The notes under the pieces: generated by a model
What the model saw: only the letters and a program-made list of their open reading frames with translations
Database searches by the model: none
Told to the model about the DNA's origin: nothing
In this document: positions 6,230 through 6,416 of the stretch, one piece after another
How the letters are laid out: the number at the start of each line of letters is the position of its first letter
How positions within the stretch are numbered: position 1 is the stretch's first letter
Position numbers and translations under genes: made by a program
DNA from: Clostridiales bacterium
GTDB taxonomy: Bacteria; Bacillota; Clostridia; Oscillospirales; CAG-272
Reading direction: 5' to 3'
NCBI GenBank assembly: GCA_016280525.1
Contig: JAEEGW010000346.1
Coordinates: 1-6,416, forward strand
DNA: 6,416 nucleotides

Positions 6230-6416
6230 AGACCGTCGTTCTTATAGGCGACTCACTCCGTCTTTGCTATCAGATCCGCGTCGCGGAGCTTTTGGGCGAC
6301 GGCGTAAAGATATACGCGCCGGACGAGAACTGCCGCTTCACGAAATACGCGCTCTGGGGCATGAAAATGTGGATGGCGGGCTGGGGCGATCCGAAGCCGG
6401 ACGTCATCCATTGGAA
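6226..6416 (+). CDS. SGNH/GDSL-type hydrolase, N-terminal part (truncated by window end)
   Basis: The ATG overlaps the gltX stop by 4 bases and the frame stays open for 63 codons to the window end. The protein starts M-K-T-V-V-L-I-G-D-S-L-R, the block I motif of SGNH/GDSL hydrolases. Ser10 would be the nucleophile. Later residues include the family-like P-D-V-I-H-W, but the block V Asp-x-x-His lies beyond the window. No signal peptide is seen, so it is likely cytoplasmic. Such enzymes cleave acyl or sugar esters; the substrate is not readable here. AAAGAAGG at 6206-6213 inside gltX is a possible ribosome binding site 12 bases upstream; the overlap suggests translational coupling with gltX. 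Confidence 0.8.
   Translation, partial: MKTVVLIGDSLRLCYQIRVAELLGDGVKIYAPDENCRFTKYALWGMKMWMAGWGDPKPDVIHW

Overview
The window looks like a piece of chromosome from a Gram-positive, anaerobic Clostridia-type bacterium (gut Oscillospiraceae or Christensenellales style). This is inferred from several features: a long-form glutamyl-tRNA synthetase, a DivIVA-like coiled-coil protein, cohesin/dockerin-type surface domains, AT-rich spacers with clear sigma-A promoters, and strong AGGAGG-like ribosome binding sites. The taxon is not proven.

Layout. Positions 1-83 are the last 27 codons of an IS30-family transposase on the + strand, followed by its probable right terminal repeat and a 136-base spacer packed with small palindromes (84-219). 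A minus-strand gene (220-966) encodes a DivIVA-like coiled-coil protein. It diverges, across an AT-rich 194-base intergenic region holding a near-consensus minus-strand promoter, from a two-gene + strand operon (1161-4429). The first gene encodes a secreted, single-pass membrane protein: a cohesin-like domain, three Ig-like domains, a helical segment, one transmembrane helix and a 216-residue, roughly half-acidic tail with 19 Glu-Pro/Glu-Ser dipeptides. The second starts inside the stop codon of the first. It encodes an exported protein with 25 consecutive Thr-Glu dipeptides, a Big_2-type Ig domain and a C-terminal dockerin-like domain with one intact and one degenerate calcium loop. The operon ends at a strong terminator (4451-4484).

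Immediately downstream, a consensus promoter (4496-4524) drives gltX (4559-6229). Its stop overlaps the start of an SGNH/GDSL-type hydrolase that runs off the end of the window.

The most interesting part is the two-gene operon. A cohesin-like receptor anchored in the membrane and a dockerin-like partner are translationally coupled, and each carries a long low-complexity acidic dipeptide repeat. A plausible reading is a minimal, non-cellulosomal surface complex in which the dockerin protein docks onto the membrane protein, whose acidic tail is predicted to lie in the cytoplasm. The pairing and the function are inference.
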